DNA from: Aureobasidium sp. EXF-3400
Taxonomy: Eukaryota > Ascomycota > Dothideomycetes > Dothideales > Saccotheciaceae
Direction of reading: 5' to 3'
Assembly (NCBI GenBank): GCA_024195585.1
Contig: SWBL01000339.1
Coordinates: forward strand, 1-54,857
Length of the DNA: 54,857 nucleotides
Under the pieces are notes generated by a model. It was given only the letters and a program-made list of their open reading frames with translations, ran no database searches and was not told the DNA's origin. Positions within the stretch are counted from its first letter, which is position 1; every line of letters starts with the position of its first letter. This document shows positions 20,995-31,879 of this stretch, in pieces. A program made the position numbers and the translations under genes.

Positions 20995-22241
20995 ATGCCT
21001 CTGCGAGACGTGCTCAAGAAGCGCTCCAACATCCAAGGCGATGCAGCAAGCACCCGTAGTACTAGTTCCAACTCTTTGCCAAACCTGCCAAATCCTATAC
21101 CCGAGTTCACCTTCATGCGTACCACCACACATGAGCAAGAAGTCATTATACCACCCTCATATCCTGGCGACGAGGTCCCTTCAACTCCCGAACAAGTGCC
21201 CGCCGAAAAGAAACGCCGCAACATCTTTCGCAAGAGTAGTTCCAACTTCGTGTCGACCCTCTCCAACAACAGTACCCTCCCATCCCACTCCGAGGAGAAG
21301 GAGCCGCCAGCTGCACTTCCAGTACGGCCCAAGAATGAGCGCAAGCTCTCAGAGAGACTGCACTTTGGCAGATCAAGGGGCCTCTCCAAGAGCGAGAGCA
21401 GTTCCCATCTGCCTACCGACCTGGGAGATGCGCCCCAAAACACACCAGCACCCCTGGATCCTCCAGACGCCAAAGGCAGAGTGAAAGAGACAGAGACCAA
21501 AGAGAACAAGATGCAGCGTGAAGCACAATGGGAGAAACGAGCTACTATGATGGCCCTGAAGAACCCCATCCTGGACGGCGAGAAGTCAGAGTCGGGCGAA
21601 AAGAAAACCCACCGAAGGAGTACTTCGCTCGAGGAAGGCGAAGCCGATATCCAAGAAGCCATTCGTTTGCACGAGCAAGGCGATCTAGAGCGCTCGACGG
21701 AAATCTTTGGGAAACTGGCAGATCCTAATGGCGCGAACAATCCGCTCTGCCAGGTACTCTATGGACTTGCTCTACGGCATGGTTGGGGCATCACTCCATC
21801 TGCAGATGCTGCGATTCACTATCTGAGTCTGGCAGCTTCAAACAGCGCAGCCATCGAGTCAGCCGCCTTATCCTCGGGCTCAAAAGCAGGCGGTGAAGCA
21901 AAAGGCGAGCTGGTCCTCGCCATTTTCGAGCTGGCCAATTGCTTCCGCTACGGATGGGGCATCAAAGTAGACAAAGTAGCCGCGAGGAATTACTACGAGG
22001 TTGCTGCCAATCTCGGTGACCCTGACGCTTTGGAAGAAGCAGCCTGGTGTCACATGGAAGGCTTTGGCGGGCCCAAAGACAAGGTAAATTGTTCTTGCTA
22101 TATTTTGTCAATGGATAATGTGCTTATACAATTTTGCAGTTCAAAGCAGCACAATATTTGCGGTTGGCTGAAGGCGCTGGTCGCAAAAATGTGGGAAGCA
22201 GCTGGATCTGGAAAGACAAGTATAATTCGCCAACGAAGTGA
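20995..22241 (+). CDS. Sel1-repeat protein, Nif1/Dsf2-like
   Basis: The spliced model is 20995-22083 and 22140-22241, 396 aa. The 56-bp intron (GTAAAT..GCAG) joins GPKDK to FKAAQYLRLAEGAGRKNVG, completing the last Sel1 repeat; the unspliced frame ends in unrelated residues. The N-terminal half is disordered and rich in Ser, Pro, Lys and Glu, with possible kinase sites (RRST, RKSS). From about residue 215 come alpha-helical Sel1/TPR-like repeats, for example YGLALRHGWGI...AIHYLSLAA and FRYGWGIKVDKVAARNYYEVAA. Proteins of this shape are often annotated in filamentous fungi as Nif1-like cell-cycle inhibitors after S. pombe, with Dsf2 in budding yeast. The specific role here is inferred only from architecture. 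Confidence 0.82.
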
Positions 22242-22722
22242 GACTGATGAGCATTGAACTTCTACTATTGCGACTATACCGAAGCAACATGTAGCTATCG
22301 GTGTATCGCCGCAGTATTGGTGGCTGCTTCGTGTTGCTACCCTTTCTGGAGGTGTCCTTCGTGTATCAGTTGTCACAACAAGCTTCATCGCGTGACACTG
22401 GTCGTCAGCTATAGAAAAAGAGTGCTTACCGTCTGGGTCTTACACAGCGTTACTGTGGATCTTCATGGCGCTCTCTCTAACCAGTGGAAGTATGTCGCAG
22501 GACCTTTATAGTCAAAGTACCACACTGTCCACTGAGGCACTCAGGCGGATGCGCAAAGGATGGGGATTTGCTTCAAAGCGAAAACATTATATGATCATTT
22601 AGCTAGCAGTGGTATAGTGAATAACAAAGGATATCTCTGAAAAAGCAAAGAGGCAAAAAAGCGCAGAATTACATGATTAATGCAAATGAAATGCGAAAAG
22701 TGAAGAAGAGAAAATGAACAGT
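22242..22722. other. Convergent intergenic region
   Basis: The 3' flanks of the Sel1 and lipase genes. The segment 22560-22720 is A-rich (AAAGCAAAG, AAAAAAGCG, GAAGAAGAG). No RNA gene or repeat seen. Confidence 0.4.
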
Positions 22723-25119
22723 TCAATCTTCCGTCCCGGCATTGCTTTTGGCCTCCTCTCGATCATGCCTCAAGTCTCTGCTCCACTCTCCTGCTGTGGT
22801 GTCGACTTGCGTGGGGCTTACAGGGCCAGAGTTCTTGGAGTCTGCATTCGCTTTGCTGACGTCCACATCCATGCCACGCGAACGTTTCTCGTCGTGGAAG
22901 CTGTCGGCCAGATCGTCATTTGTTTCCTCCTGGTCCTCCGGCTTGTCTTCGCAGCCAACCGGTGTTCGGCACTGCATGCGAGCTCCTTCTGATGCCGTGG
23001 CCCAGATGACATCTTTGACTTCTCTGCCGACCTTTTCGATCACGTCCATAGCCCAGATGACATCGAGATGCTCGTATCCTTCGATGATCTTCTTGTGCAC
23101 GACATTGACGTAAGGTTCGCGGCCACGATCGAAGCGTCTCAAGAGGCGTCTTCCATCAACCAGATCATCGTTTCCAGCAACCCACATGGCCAGTGGAGGA
23201 AACTGTTCGTTATACCAAGCATACTTGCCTCGCTCTTCGCTCTTGTCCCGATCCTCATGAGGAAGGCCTGAATGATCTCTGCCAGAGCGTTCTTCGCCGC
23301 TTCTGTCAGGAGACTTCTCGGTATCGGTATGCTCACCATCATAGTATCGACGAATGACTTCATCCTCTTCCTCGTCCTCTTCGTCTTCCATACGACCTTC
23401 CTCTCTCGTGGCAAGGATACATTTCTGCTTCGCAAAGCACTCTCTTCCGAGCCACCAGCGCATGCTCTCAGCACTGACATAGACAGGTGCGAATTGGAAC
23501 ATGCGATCACGCAGATCCATCTCCCATCTGGTGTCGGTCCAGTTGAACAGGAAAGCAAAGACACGATAACCCATTGCACCGTAGAACTTGGCTGGTAGCA
23601 GCTTGTGCATCCGCATCATAAACGGAATGAAAGCATGAATACCAAAAACGCATCGGAAGAAGTTGGGATTGATCACGCGCATAAACTTGAAGTATGCCTT
23701 GCCGATCAATGGTCCAGCATAAGCTGCCGGCGCTAAAGCGCAGAAGACTGAGATCTTCTCGCCAATATCTGGACGTTGCTCTTTGGCGAGGGCAACAAGG
23801 GTCTGTGTAGTGCCTTGAGAGTGGCAGACTAATCCCAGCTTCTCGAAGCCAGTTTCTGAAAGAACACGCGAGACGAGAGCTGGGAGATCCAAGACACCCA
23901 TCTGACGAATATTCCAAGACCACATGCGCGGATCAGCATAATCCAGTAAAGTGTGTCGCGGATTGAAGCCGCATCTATTGTTCCCGAGCCAGACGTCGTA
24001 ACCACTCTTAGCAAGGTAGAAGGCGAGACTATCGTCATCAGTGCAACAGTAAGCACCGGCACTTTGCAGTAGGCCGTGGATCATCAAGACGGGGTACTTT
24101 TTGTTTCCTGCTGCGAAACCACGTTCGGCCTCACCAAACTCTGGATCTGATTTGGTGGTTTCGAAGGCATCCGGTCCACGAGGGCCATGGGCAGCTGCCG
24201 ATACTGGACGGTACTCTCGAGGGTTATATACATGCCATAGCTCAATGATAAAGCCATCTTCGGTTTCAACATCGAAAATCTCGACGTCCAGGCCTACACG
24301 GCGGGCGTAATATCCAGGATCGCATACAAGAGGATCGGGACCGCCCTCTGTGGGTACGAATTCACCATCTTGCGGAGGCGAGGTCTCCACTTCAGCTGGA
24401 GTTGTAGGAGGCTTGCCTTTTGCCCAGTCGCGATTTTCTTTTGCACGAGTTTGTTTCCGTCGTTGTTCTTCCTCAAAGAATGGCCTCCTCTTATCTGGGT
24501 TCTTGAATTGAAATCGTAGTCGGAGGTTTGCGAAGGCGAGCGGGATGCTAGTGAAAGCGGCACCTAGAACGATGACCAATAGGAATAGGAAAGACAAGAC
24601 GGAACTGGTTGTTCTGAAGAAGGCGCAGTGTAGTGTCCTCATAAAACTCGGGGGACCATAGGTAGGAAGAGGTGGGAACATGGGGTTCGTCCGTGAAGGG
24701 GGCACGGCTGATCTCAGAGAAGCGCTGGGTTCGCTGCTCAGCCATGCACCATCCTTTTCGAGGATGCCATGTGTCGTACCATCTCTGGCCTGGCGAGTGC
24801 TGTATTTGACGGGGATGCCGCCATCTGACTCGCGATCTTCGAGCTGGTCCTTCAGACGATTGAGTTTCAATGCTTCATCTATAGGCACTGCGGGCAGACG
24901 GCTGCCGTTAGCGGTTACAATGACAGGATCCTGAGCTGTCACGAATTTGGCTTCGACAGCCTGGGTTGAGTCGGAATGGCGTTTCCGTTCCTGCTCGGGC
25001 GTGTATTGGGCAAGACGCTCGGCTTGTTGTGCGAACTCGATAGCTGCCTCTGCTTTTGAGATGACTTTGGTCGAGTCGGGACCAGTCTCCCGTTTCGAGT
25101 CTGACGAGACATGTGGCAT
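22723..25119 (-). CDS. Membrane-anchored lipase, steryl ester hydrolase type
   Basis: A 798-aa single-exon alpha/beta hydrolase related to acid lipases and to the yeast steryl ester hydrolases Tgl1, Yeh1 and Yeh2, which release sterol and fatty acid from lipid droplets or at the plasma membrane. The ATG at 25119 is used; codons before it start only with TTG. A cytosolic N-terminus of about 170 residues precedes a membrane span at about 172-195. The lipase domain has the oxyanion segment MIHGLLQS, nucleophile Ser434 in CHSQGT, an Asp in GNDDLVDG (651 or 652) and His684 in YEHLD. Between nucleophile and Asp lies a highly charged insertion (about 570-640, Glu/Asp/Arg-rich). The C-terminus is acidic and probably disordered. 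The single anchor with the enzyme after it is most like Yeh1/Yeh2. Confidence 0.87.
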   Translation of the reverse strand: MPHVSSDSKRETGPDSTKVISKAEAAIEFAQQAERLAQYTPEQERKRHSDSTQAVEAKFVTAQDPVIVTANGSRLPAVPIDEALKLNRLKDQLEDRESDGGIPVKYSTRQARDGTTHGILEKDGAWLSSEPSASLRSAVPPSRTNPMFPPLPTYGPPSFMRTLHCAFFRTTSSVLSFLFLLVIVLGAAFTSIPLAFANLRLRFQFKNPDKRRPFFEEEQRRKQTRAKENRDWAKGKPPTTPAEVETSPPQDGEFVPTEGGPDPLVCDPGYYARRVGLDVEIFDVETEDGFIIELWHVYNPREYRPVSAAAHGPRGPDAFETTKSDPEFGEAERGFAAGNKKYPVLMIHGLLQSAGAYCCTDDDSLAFYLAKSGYDVWLGNNRCGFNPRHTLLDYADPRMWSWNIRQMGVLDLPALVSRVLSETGFEKLGLVCHSQGTTQTLVALAKEQRPDIGEKISVFCALAPAAYAGPLIGKAYFKFMRVINPNFFRCVFGIHAFIPFMMRMHKLLPAKFYGAMGYRVFAFLFNWTDTRWEMDLRDRMFQFAPVYVSAESMRWWLGRECFAKQKCILATREEGRMEDEEDEEEDEVIRRYYDGEHTDTEKSPDRSGEERSGRDHSGLPHEDRDKSEERGKYAWYNEQFPPLAMWVAGNDDLVDGRRLLRRFDRGREPYVNVVHKKIIEGYEHLDVIWAMDVIEKVGREVKDVIWATASEGARMQCRTPVGCEDKPEDQEETNDDLADSFHDEKRSRGMDVDVSKANADSKNSGPVSPTQVDTTAGEWSRDLRHDREEAKSNAGTED

Positions 25120-25993
25120 GTCGGTCAAGGTGAGTGTGTACAGCCAGACAGTGGTATATGAGAGACCAACATCAGTCGCAGGGCAGGAAGCGGACTGGGA
25201 TATACAAGAGCAAGGAGAGACAAATTAAAGAATAGGAGGCTCCGGGCGGGAAGAGGCAGGGATCGAGTAGTCTACATGCAAAAGCAGCAACAGTGCTTGC
25301 TCGTGCCGGTTGCAACATGGAACCAAAACATGGCTGAGCCGCATGTACTTTTTCGATGAATGACGCAGGTCAAGCCATGCGCTTCCTGATTATCGACCCG
25401 ATCGCGCTGATCACCATCACCTCGCTTGAGTGTCTTGTCGCAGACTCTGCAGACAGTGAGCAGCCACCTTGGATCAGAATGCAATAACAGAGCGCGGCTA
25501 TGGCATTCATGCTTGGATGCTTCACATGTCAACGAGTCAACGACGACGCCGATGCACGATGGTTATGTCCGAGTCTACCGTCTCCACAGATGGATAGCCT
25601 CTTTGGGAAGGCGGTGCCGGCTGTTTTCTACTGGCATGTCACTTGTGTTATTAGGTTGATCAACCCTCGAGATTCGATGCTCGTCACTTGCTCTCCATCT
25701 CATGGTCTTGGGTACTCTTGTCAGGGCGACAGGTAGGTCCGAGTACTCGTTGGCAGCCGTGGCCTTGTCCTCTCTCGATGGTTCAACACTGCAGAGAAGA
25801 GGCCGGCGCGGCGATAAGCACATGTGCGTACCTATCTTGCCAGGCCGACCTCGGCTGTTCGGGAGAGCTTCCCCATGGCAGGTTACCGAGCCCTGCGAAC
25901 GTGTACAGTACACTTAAGCAGTCGCCAATGTTCAAGACACAGCAACGCACATAGCTGGATTCCAACTTGCCCAGCTGCTAGTCACCTCGTCGC
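25120..25993. promoter_or_regulatory. Divergent promoter region, lipase / PEX6
   Basis: About 870 bp between divergent ATGs. The two genes serve lipid hydrolysis and peroxisome biogenesis, so shared fatty-acid control is possible, but I did not find a clear paired CCTCGG/CCGAGG element typical of fungal fatty-acid regulators. Single CTCGG and CCTCGAG-like motifs occur (for example near 25670 and 25850). No coding frame of merit. Confidence 0.4.
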
Positions 25994-28900
25994 ATGGCTA
26001 TGGCCTACAAGGAAGCGACGCCGGGCTCCCTGAAGCGCAAGAGACGGCCCGCCAGGAGAGCAGACAAAGCGCCCATTTCTGGTCATGCCCACCTCGACAG
26101 CAAACTCAAGGGAGAGATCGCCCTGCTTTCCCATGACCTGGTCGACGACTTGTTTCCTGCCTCGTCCCCAGACTCTGGAGAAATCCATCATGTCGCCATC
26201 ACTCCCTGGGCTCCGTCTTCTGTCGTTGCCGATGCAGCCACCCAGTGGGTCATCATACCATGCAGAAGACTTCCTCGAGGCCATCCCGACCTGCCGCACT
26301 CTTCAATCAGAATCTCCATCTTCTCCCACGTAGCACAAGCTCTGCAGCGAGCACTGCACGCTCAGTCACCCAATCGCTCTCTTCGTCCTGCCTCGACCCT
26401 CGAGATCTGTCTCACCCAAGTCGTCGCACTACCCTTGGACGTCATTTACGTTTCGCTAGATTCATCGCCTTCCGAGAGTGCCAATGGACTTCAGAAAAAT
26501 AATGCCAACGCTTCTCTGCGTGTTACGAAGGCTGGGAGAGACAAACACTTGACAGCGCCTGCCGCAGTCGACTCTGACCAAGCAACCCGCGCTGTACGGG
26601 ACGCTTTGGATATTGCACGCGTCGTAAGAGCTGGTGATACTTTATCCCTCATGTTGGCACACCCTCAGACACAAGCCTCTGCTTCTCCTGCCTTGATCAC
26701 AGCCTGTGAACCTGTCTCTCAAGGACTCGTAACCTCGACAACACAAATAGTCATCGTCTCGCAAAACGAGCGCCGTAAAAAAGCGTCTCGCTCCGTAACC
26801 TTTTCTCAGCCAGACGAAGATACTGCCAACGAAGCATTCTACACTGCCGCCGAAGATGGCCCACACTCATCGACAAATACTGATACTGTGCAGGACTCGG
26901 ACTTGGCTTCTGATGACCCTCTGTCAGATTTGGGTGATCTCTCGGACGATCCCGATGATATGATATCTTTGAGCTCGCCTTCTATTGGATCTCAGCCCTC
27001 GGGCATCCTTTCTGCCAGATCCAGTGCGACCCCTAAACTCTTCGGCAGTCAGCGTGGCATCAACACCCCTGGATCTGTGTTTTCATCAATGACCTCCACA
27101 ACCATGAGGGGGGCTCAAGGGGGACGAACGAAAACATTCAAGACACAAGGGCTTCTGGAACGTATCCCAGATGACTTTCTTTACCCCAAGCCAGGCTCTC
27201 AACAGGACGAAGAAGCTCGAGTCTATGTCGACACGAGTGCTTTGGCAAAACTTGGTTGCTTTTCTGGTGATTGGATTCAGTTGCAAGCGGCGGAAGATCC
27301 TGCCAGTGCAAACTCTTTGTTGTCGTTCTTCCGAGACCAAGAGATCGACGAGAATGCCATGTGGAGGCCACTCAAAGTATATGGGCTACCTGAGAGCCTG
27401 TCGATTAAGCCACAGAAGTACCCATTGAACAACAAATCTGGTCGGCGCGATAGCATCTCTTCTTCACACCCTATCTCCGTCGCCCCCGCTACTCTTTATC
27501 TGTCACCTGTTCTGCTGGCCAATCTTGGAAATCCCGGTCATGTGCGGGTATCATCTCTACGAATTGCGGATGTCTCTAACTTCTTGCGTCCTGGACAACC
27601 GAAATCAAAACTCCAGAGCTCGTCTCTGCCGCCTACAGCTAAGGAAGTGACTCTATCCAGGCTATCAACACCCCTCTCGGAAGAAAAATCAACTCAGCCA
27701 AGTTTGTTCGCTCGACTACAAGATCACTTCAAGCAAAAGCAACGCATTGTGAAGTCCGGTGATCTTATCGCCATCCCGATTGACGAAGCCTTAGGAAAAG
27801 CAGTATTCGAAGGTGGTGCGGCAGATGAGACGAACGACATATTGACTCATCTTAAGTCTGCTTCGGGCAACAATTCCACCAAAACTCGATCATGTGCGTT
27901 AGCAGTTGCATGGTTTCAAGTTGGTGATATAAGTTCGCCTTTGACCAGCGATGCTCAGGATGCTGAAGAGGTCGGACTTTGGGGAGGAGTTGTGACCATT
28001 GATCCTACTGAAACTAGAATGAGTCAATCGGGAGCACTGCAGAGGAAGCTGCCACCTACAACTCATAGTTCGTGGGAATTCTATCACGGCATCAGGAAAG
28101 TACCTAGGACGGTAACGAGCACAAGCTCTCATCTTCGTGCACCACCCAAAGAACATGTACCGGTGTTGCAACGACGCATACGAGAGCTTATGGCGGCTGC
28201 TATGAGTCCTCGCGCCGTCCACCTTGGACTTCCGCCTCTCGCCATTCTTCTGACATCAACTCAGAGAAACATCGGCAAAGCGTACACAGTCTCTCGTGCA
28301 TGTCATGATTTAGGTGCTCACGTCTTTTCTATCGATGCGTATGAGTTGGTATCAGAAGGAGCTGCTGGTGGTGGCGACACCAAGACAGAGGGCTTTCTCA
28401 AGGCCAGAGCTGAACGAGGTTTGCATTGTGGCGCACAGCACACATCGCTCTTGATTCGTCACCTCGAGGCTCTCAGTTCAGATCGTATGGCTGGAGCTTT
28501 GAAAGATATTTTAGCTGATTGCCGTGTGTTGATCGCTACTTCGACAGAGGCAGACAAGATTCCTGATGCCATTCGCGGCATGTTCACGCACGAACTCGAG
28601 ATGGCTGCGCCTGACGAATCAGAAAGAGAGGGTATCCTGCAGTCAATCATCGCGAACTCAGGTCTCGTCGTTTCGCCTCAGGTCGATCTGAGCTCCGTGG
28701 CAGTCAAGACGGCTGCCTTGGTTGCTGGTGATCTCGTTGATGTGGCAGAAAGAGCCGTACTCAACCAGGCGACTCGTCTCGAATCTCTAGCGATTGCAGC
28801 TTCTGCGTCTCGCGAAGAAGCTGTCTCCGTCAGAGACATCCAGCTGGCTGGTGGCGATTCAGCTACCTCGCTCACGTCTGCAGACTTTGACAAGGCAGTC

Positions 28901-30260
28901 GATGACGCCAGGAAGAACTTTGCAGACTCGATTGGCGCTCCCAAGATTCCTAACGTGCAATGGTCAGATGTCGGTGGTTTGGCTAATGTCAAGGAGGCTG
29001 TCATCGAGACCATCCAGCTACCGCTATCGCGCCCAGAGCTCTTCGCAAAAGGTCTCAAGAAACGAAGTGGTATTCTGTTCTACGGTCCGCCAGGAACCGG
29101 AAAGACGTTGCTGGCAAAGGCTATTGCAACAGAGTTCAGTCTCAACTTTTTCTCCGTTAAAGGGCCCGAACTACTCAACATGTATATCGGTGAGTCCGAA
29201 GCCAACGTGAGACGTGTCTTCCAAAGAGCCAGAGATGCAAGACCTTGTTGCGTATTCTTCGACGAGCTCGACTCAGTCGCACCGAAACGTGGCAACCAGG
29301 GTGACAGTGGTGGTGTCATGGATCGCATCGTCAGTCAACTGCTCGCTGAACTTGATGGTATGAGTGACGGAGACGATGGTGGTGGTGGTGTTTTCGTCAT
29401 CGGTGCGACAAACAGACCGGATCTGCTTGACCAAGCCCTTCTGCGCCCTGGCCGCTTTGATAAGATGCTGTACCTTGGTATTAGCGATACTCATGAAAAG
29501 CAGCAGAGGATTTTGGAGGCGCTTTCAAGAAAGTAAGCATGAGTTTGCACAATCAGACTTGAGGTTTTTTCACTGACCCTTATCTTCTAGATTCACACTT
29601 GATCCGGAGCTAGACCTCGGTCGTGTAGCTGATAAGCTCCCATTCACTTACACAGGTGCCGATCTATACGCTCTCTGCTCAGATGCTATGCTCAAAGCCA
29701 TCACCCGATCCGCTCGCATTGTGGATAGCAGAGTGGCTGAAATCAATGGCGAACGAGCAACACGTTCTCCGCCTCAGCCTCCGATTTCTGTGGCTTACTT
29801 CTTCGACCACTTTGCTACTGAGGTAGACACGAGTGTCGTCGTGGCCGAGGAGGATTTCATGGCAGCGGAACGCGAGCTTGTTCCTAGTGTCAGCGCTGAT
29901 GAACTAGGCCACTACGAGCGCGTCCGTCGTGAATTTGAAGGTGGCAAGGAAAAGGAAGAGAAGACACCTCAACAAACAAACGGCACAGACAGTAGAACTG
30001 TCGCACGAAATCAGATCACCCAAATGCTTCGTATGCAGATGCAGAGGGCCAACTCAGAATCTGGTGGAAACAATAAGGGCAAAGGCAAAGGGATCGATCA
30101 AGAGCTGACTGATTCTGTTGATGAGGATTTTGTCATCAGAACTAACCATCTGTCGATGAATGGGTCTGGAAAGGGTAAAGGCAAGGGGAAAGCAAGAGCT
30201 GAATCTCCGGATGGCGCGCAGTTTGGTGATGCGGCCGATGATGAGGACATGTACGCATGA
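25994..30260 (+). CDS. PEX6: Peroxisomal AAA ATPase Pex6
   Basis: A subunit of the Pex1-Pex6 motor that extracts ubiquitinated Pex5 from the peroxisomal membrane. The spliced model is 25994-29532 and 29591-30260, 1402 aa. The 58-bp intron joins SRK to FTLDPELDLG in frame. The N-terminal half holds the divergent Pex6 N-domains. The first AAA domain (about 720-960) is degenerate, with a poor P-loop (TQRNIGKA). The second is intact: Walker A GPPGTGKT at 1031-1038, Walker B FFDE with D1090-E1091, and the SRH GATNRPDLLDQALLRPGRFD. One active and one degenerate ring is normal for Pex6. The tail has two Lys-Gly runs around a conserved-looking VIRTNHLSMNG segment. The length fits filamentous-fungal Pex6. 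The ATG at 25994 is followed by another two codons later (MAMAYK), so the exact start is uncertain by two residues. Confidence 0.95.
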
Positions 30261-31879
30261 GGATGTCGAGCCAGTATATCCAGACATGAATCTCTGATAA
30301 CTATTCTGCGTCTTTTCTGCATGACTAGTAGTGGTTTGCCTTTCCCTTTCATAGCTGATCGTGACAGGCGTGGCAGCTGGTAATGACAGGGTTGTACCCC
30401 ATACAACAGTATCAAATTTCCACTAGGCAATTAACTCGGCGACAACTTCGGACAGACATACAGCAGCTTTCCCTGGACGTCCTGATGAGAGTTGGGACAA
30501 TAGACGAAGAAATTGGTGTGGAATCTGCGACTTTTCGGCGTCGATAGATGTAAATTCGATATCATACTTCCGCATATCGTGTGCGAGAACTCAACACACG
30601 AGGCGGATCGGAACTGAGTCGAAAGATTGCCCACAGTATCCAAGCTAGGGTTCTAAAGATTACTTAAGAGTGCATGTCAAGTCTACCTAGTTGAGGTTTG
30701 CCAGGCCTCGAGACAGACCGTACAATAGGCGCCAAAGTGAAACGGACAACGTCAGATCGTTCTACAGAAATAGCCGGTGGGACAGGGTGTAACGATAGCG
30801 CCTAGAGATACCCTCGACGGCTATCGTCCTCAACCTGGCCGCCTTGGGGTTTGAAGCGGGCTCCCGGTCTGGCATCTCCTCACTCGTTGGTTTTCCGAAA
30901 TCTCCGGCAATTGAACGGTGAAGGCATCGCTAAACTTGTAGAGGTCATTAATAATCTCCAGCTAGAAGCATTCACCGAAGCGGAGAAATCTCGCGCCAAG
31001 CCGTCACCAAGTCTGTGGCATTCTTGTGCCTGTAAATCCGGTAGAATCTCAAGAGCAAGCGGAATGGGTGACCGGTGGAGGAGAAGTTCAGGCTGAAGGA
31101 ACGATGGCTCGACGGAGAAAGTGCAGCGTGTAAACGACGAGCCAGCTAGGGAAGATAGCTATCCAGCATCAGACGACACCTGCCGTTTGCGTATTCGGAG
31201 GTGTTTCCAACGCGCATGTCACCAATCCCTAGCTTGCGTGCCGCATAGGGTTAGACCTGTTCAGCTGAGCTCCTCCTGTCAGCCTGAGGTCATGGTTTCC
31301 CTCGCAGCTCTGCGTTTGAAGAGCAATTCAAACGATGCTCATGGATGCGAGGTTCAGAAAAGAGGAACCAGCTCTGGCTGAAAGCACCACCGGTCGGTAT
31401 CAAGTTCCCTTAGCTAGCGTTTTGGGCGGGTTCGGCATCAGCGGAGATACTGACGCAGTACCCGGCTCGCCGTCGGACATTTCGAAGGGTGCATTGACCG
31501 AGTGATGTGCTTGTCCGGAGTCGGACTCGAAGAAGAAAGGGATTGTCGAGTGGCATTCATAACAAGTGAATTCTCCGACTGTTTGCGCGACCTCTGGAAT
31601 TCGAATCTCTTTGTTTGACTGTTGCATCCATTACCTTCTCAATTGCATAGCTTTGTTTGCACCGAAAGCAGCTGTCGGATGATATAAGTTTTGTGACGCG
31701 ACTCCATTTCAAAGCACACTACGTCAGGAAGACTCGGTCCGTCCTCTCGATCTCGCTGCCCCTCCAGAAGTTCGGCCGCCAAAGTTCCTCAACCGATAAA
31801 CAGCTGCACTTATCCTTCGCTCTGTTCCACCTCCACCTACCACCTTGGACCTCACCACACATCTTTAACTCTCGACAAA
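30261..31879. other. Gene-poor region upstream of G6PD
   Basis: About 1.6 kb in tandem orientation. The first 400 bp are the PEX6 3' flank. The middle (30700-31400) has balanced composition but no convincing exon on either strand and no tRNA-like structure. The last 250 bp, rich in CT and CCACCT runs, are the promoter and leader of the G6PD gene. One small minus-strand frame is listed separately. Confidence 0.4.
31400..31627 (-). CDS. Possible small protein, 75 aa (weak)
   Basis: An ATG-initiated frame of 75 codons with one CxxC pair in FTCYECHSTIPFFF, followed by a Ser/Pro-rich end. It is divergent from the G6PD gene with about 250 bp between starts. The CYEC-HS arrangement hints at half of a zinc site, but the partner Cys/His residues are missing unless an unseen exon follows. 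I do not recognise it, and it may be chance. Confidence 0.2.
   Translation of the reverse strand: MQQSNKEIRIPEVAQTVGEFTCYECHSTIPFFFESDSGQAHHSVNAPFEMSDGEPGTASVSPLMPNPPKTLAKGT

Noticed and set aside
20700..21740. A 346-codon minus-strand frame opposite the Sel1 gene
   Set aside because: It mirrors the Ser/Lys/Glu-rich coding strand of the Sel1-repeat gene, whose spliced product has clear repeats. The antisense product is Ser/Leu/Arg-rich without domains.
25120..25993. A shared fatty-acid-responsive promoter for the lipase and PEX6
   Set aside because: The idea is attractive from gene function, but I could not find a convincing paired response element by eye.
30700..31400. Possible tRNA or small RNA gene before G6PD
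   Set aside because: I searched for T-loop-like GGTTCRA motifs and paired arms and found none in a consistent layout.
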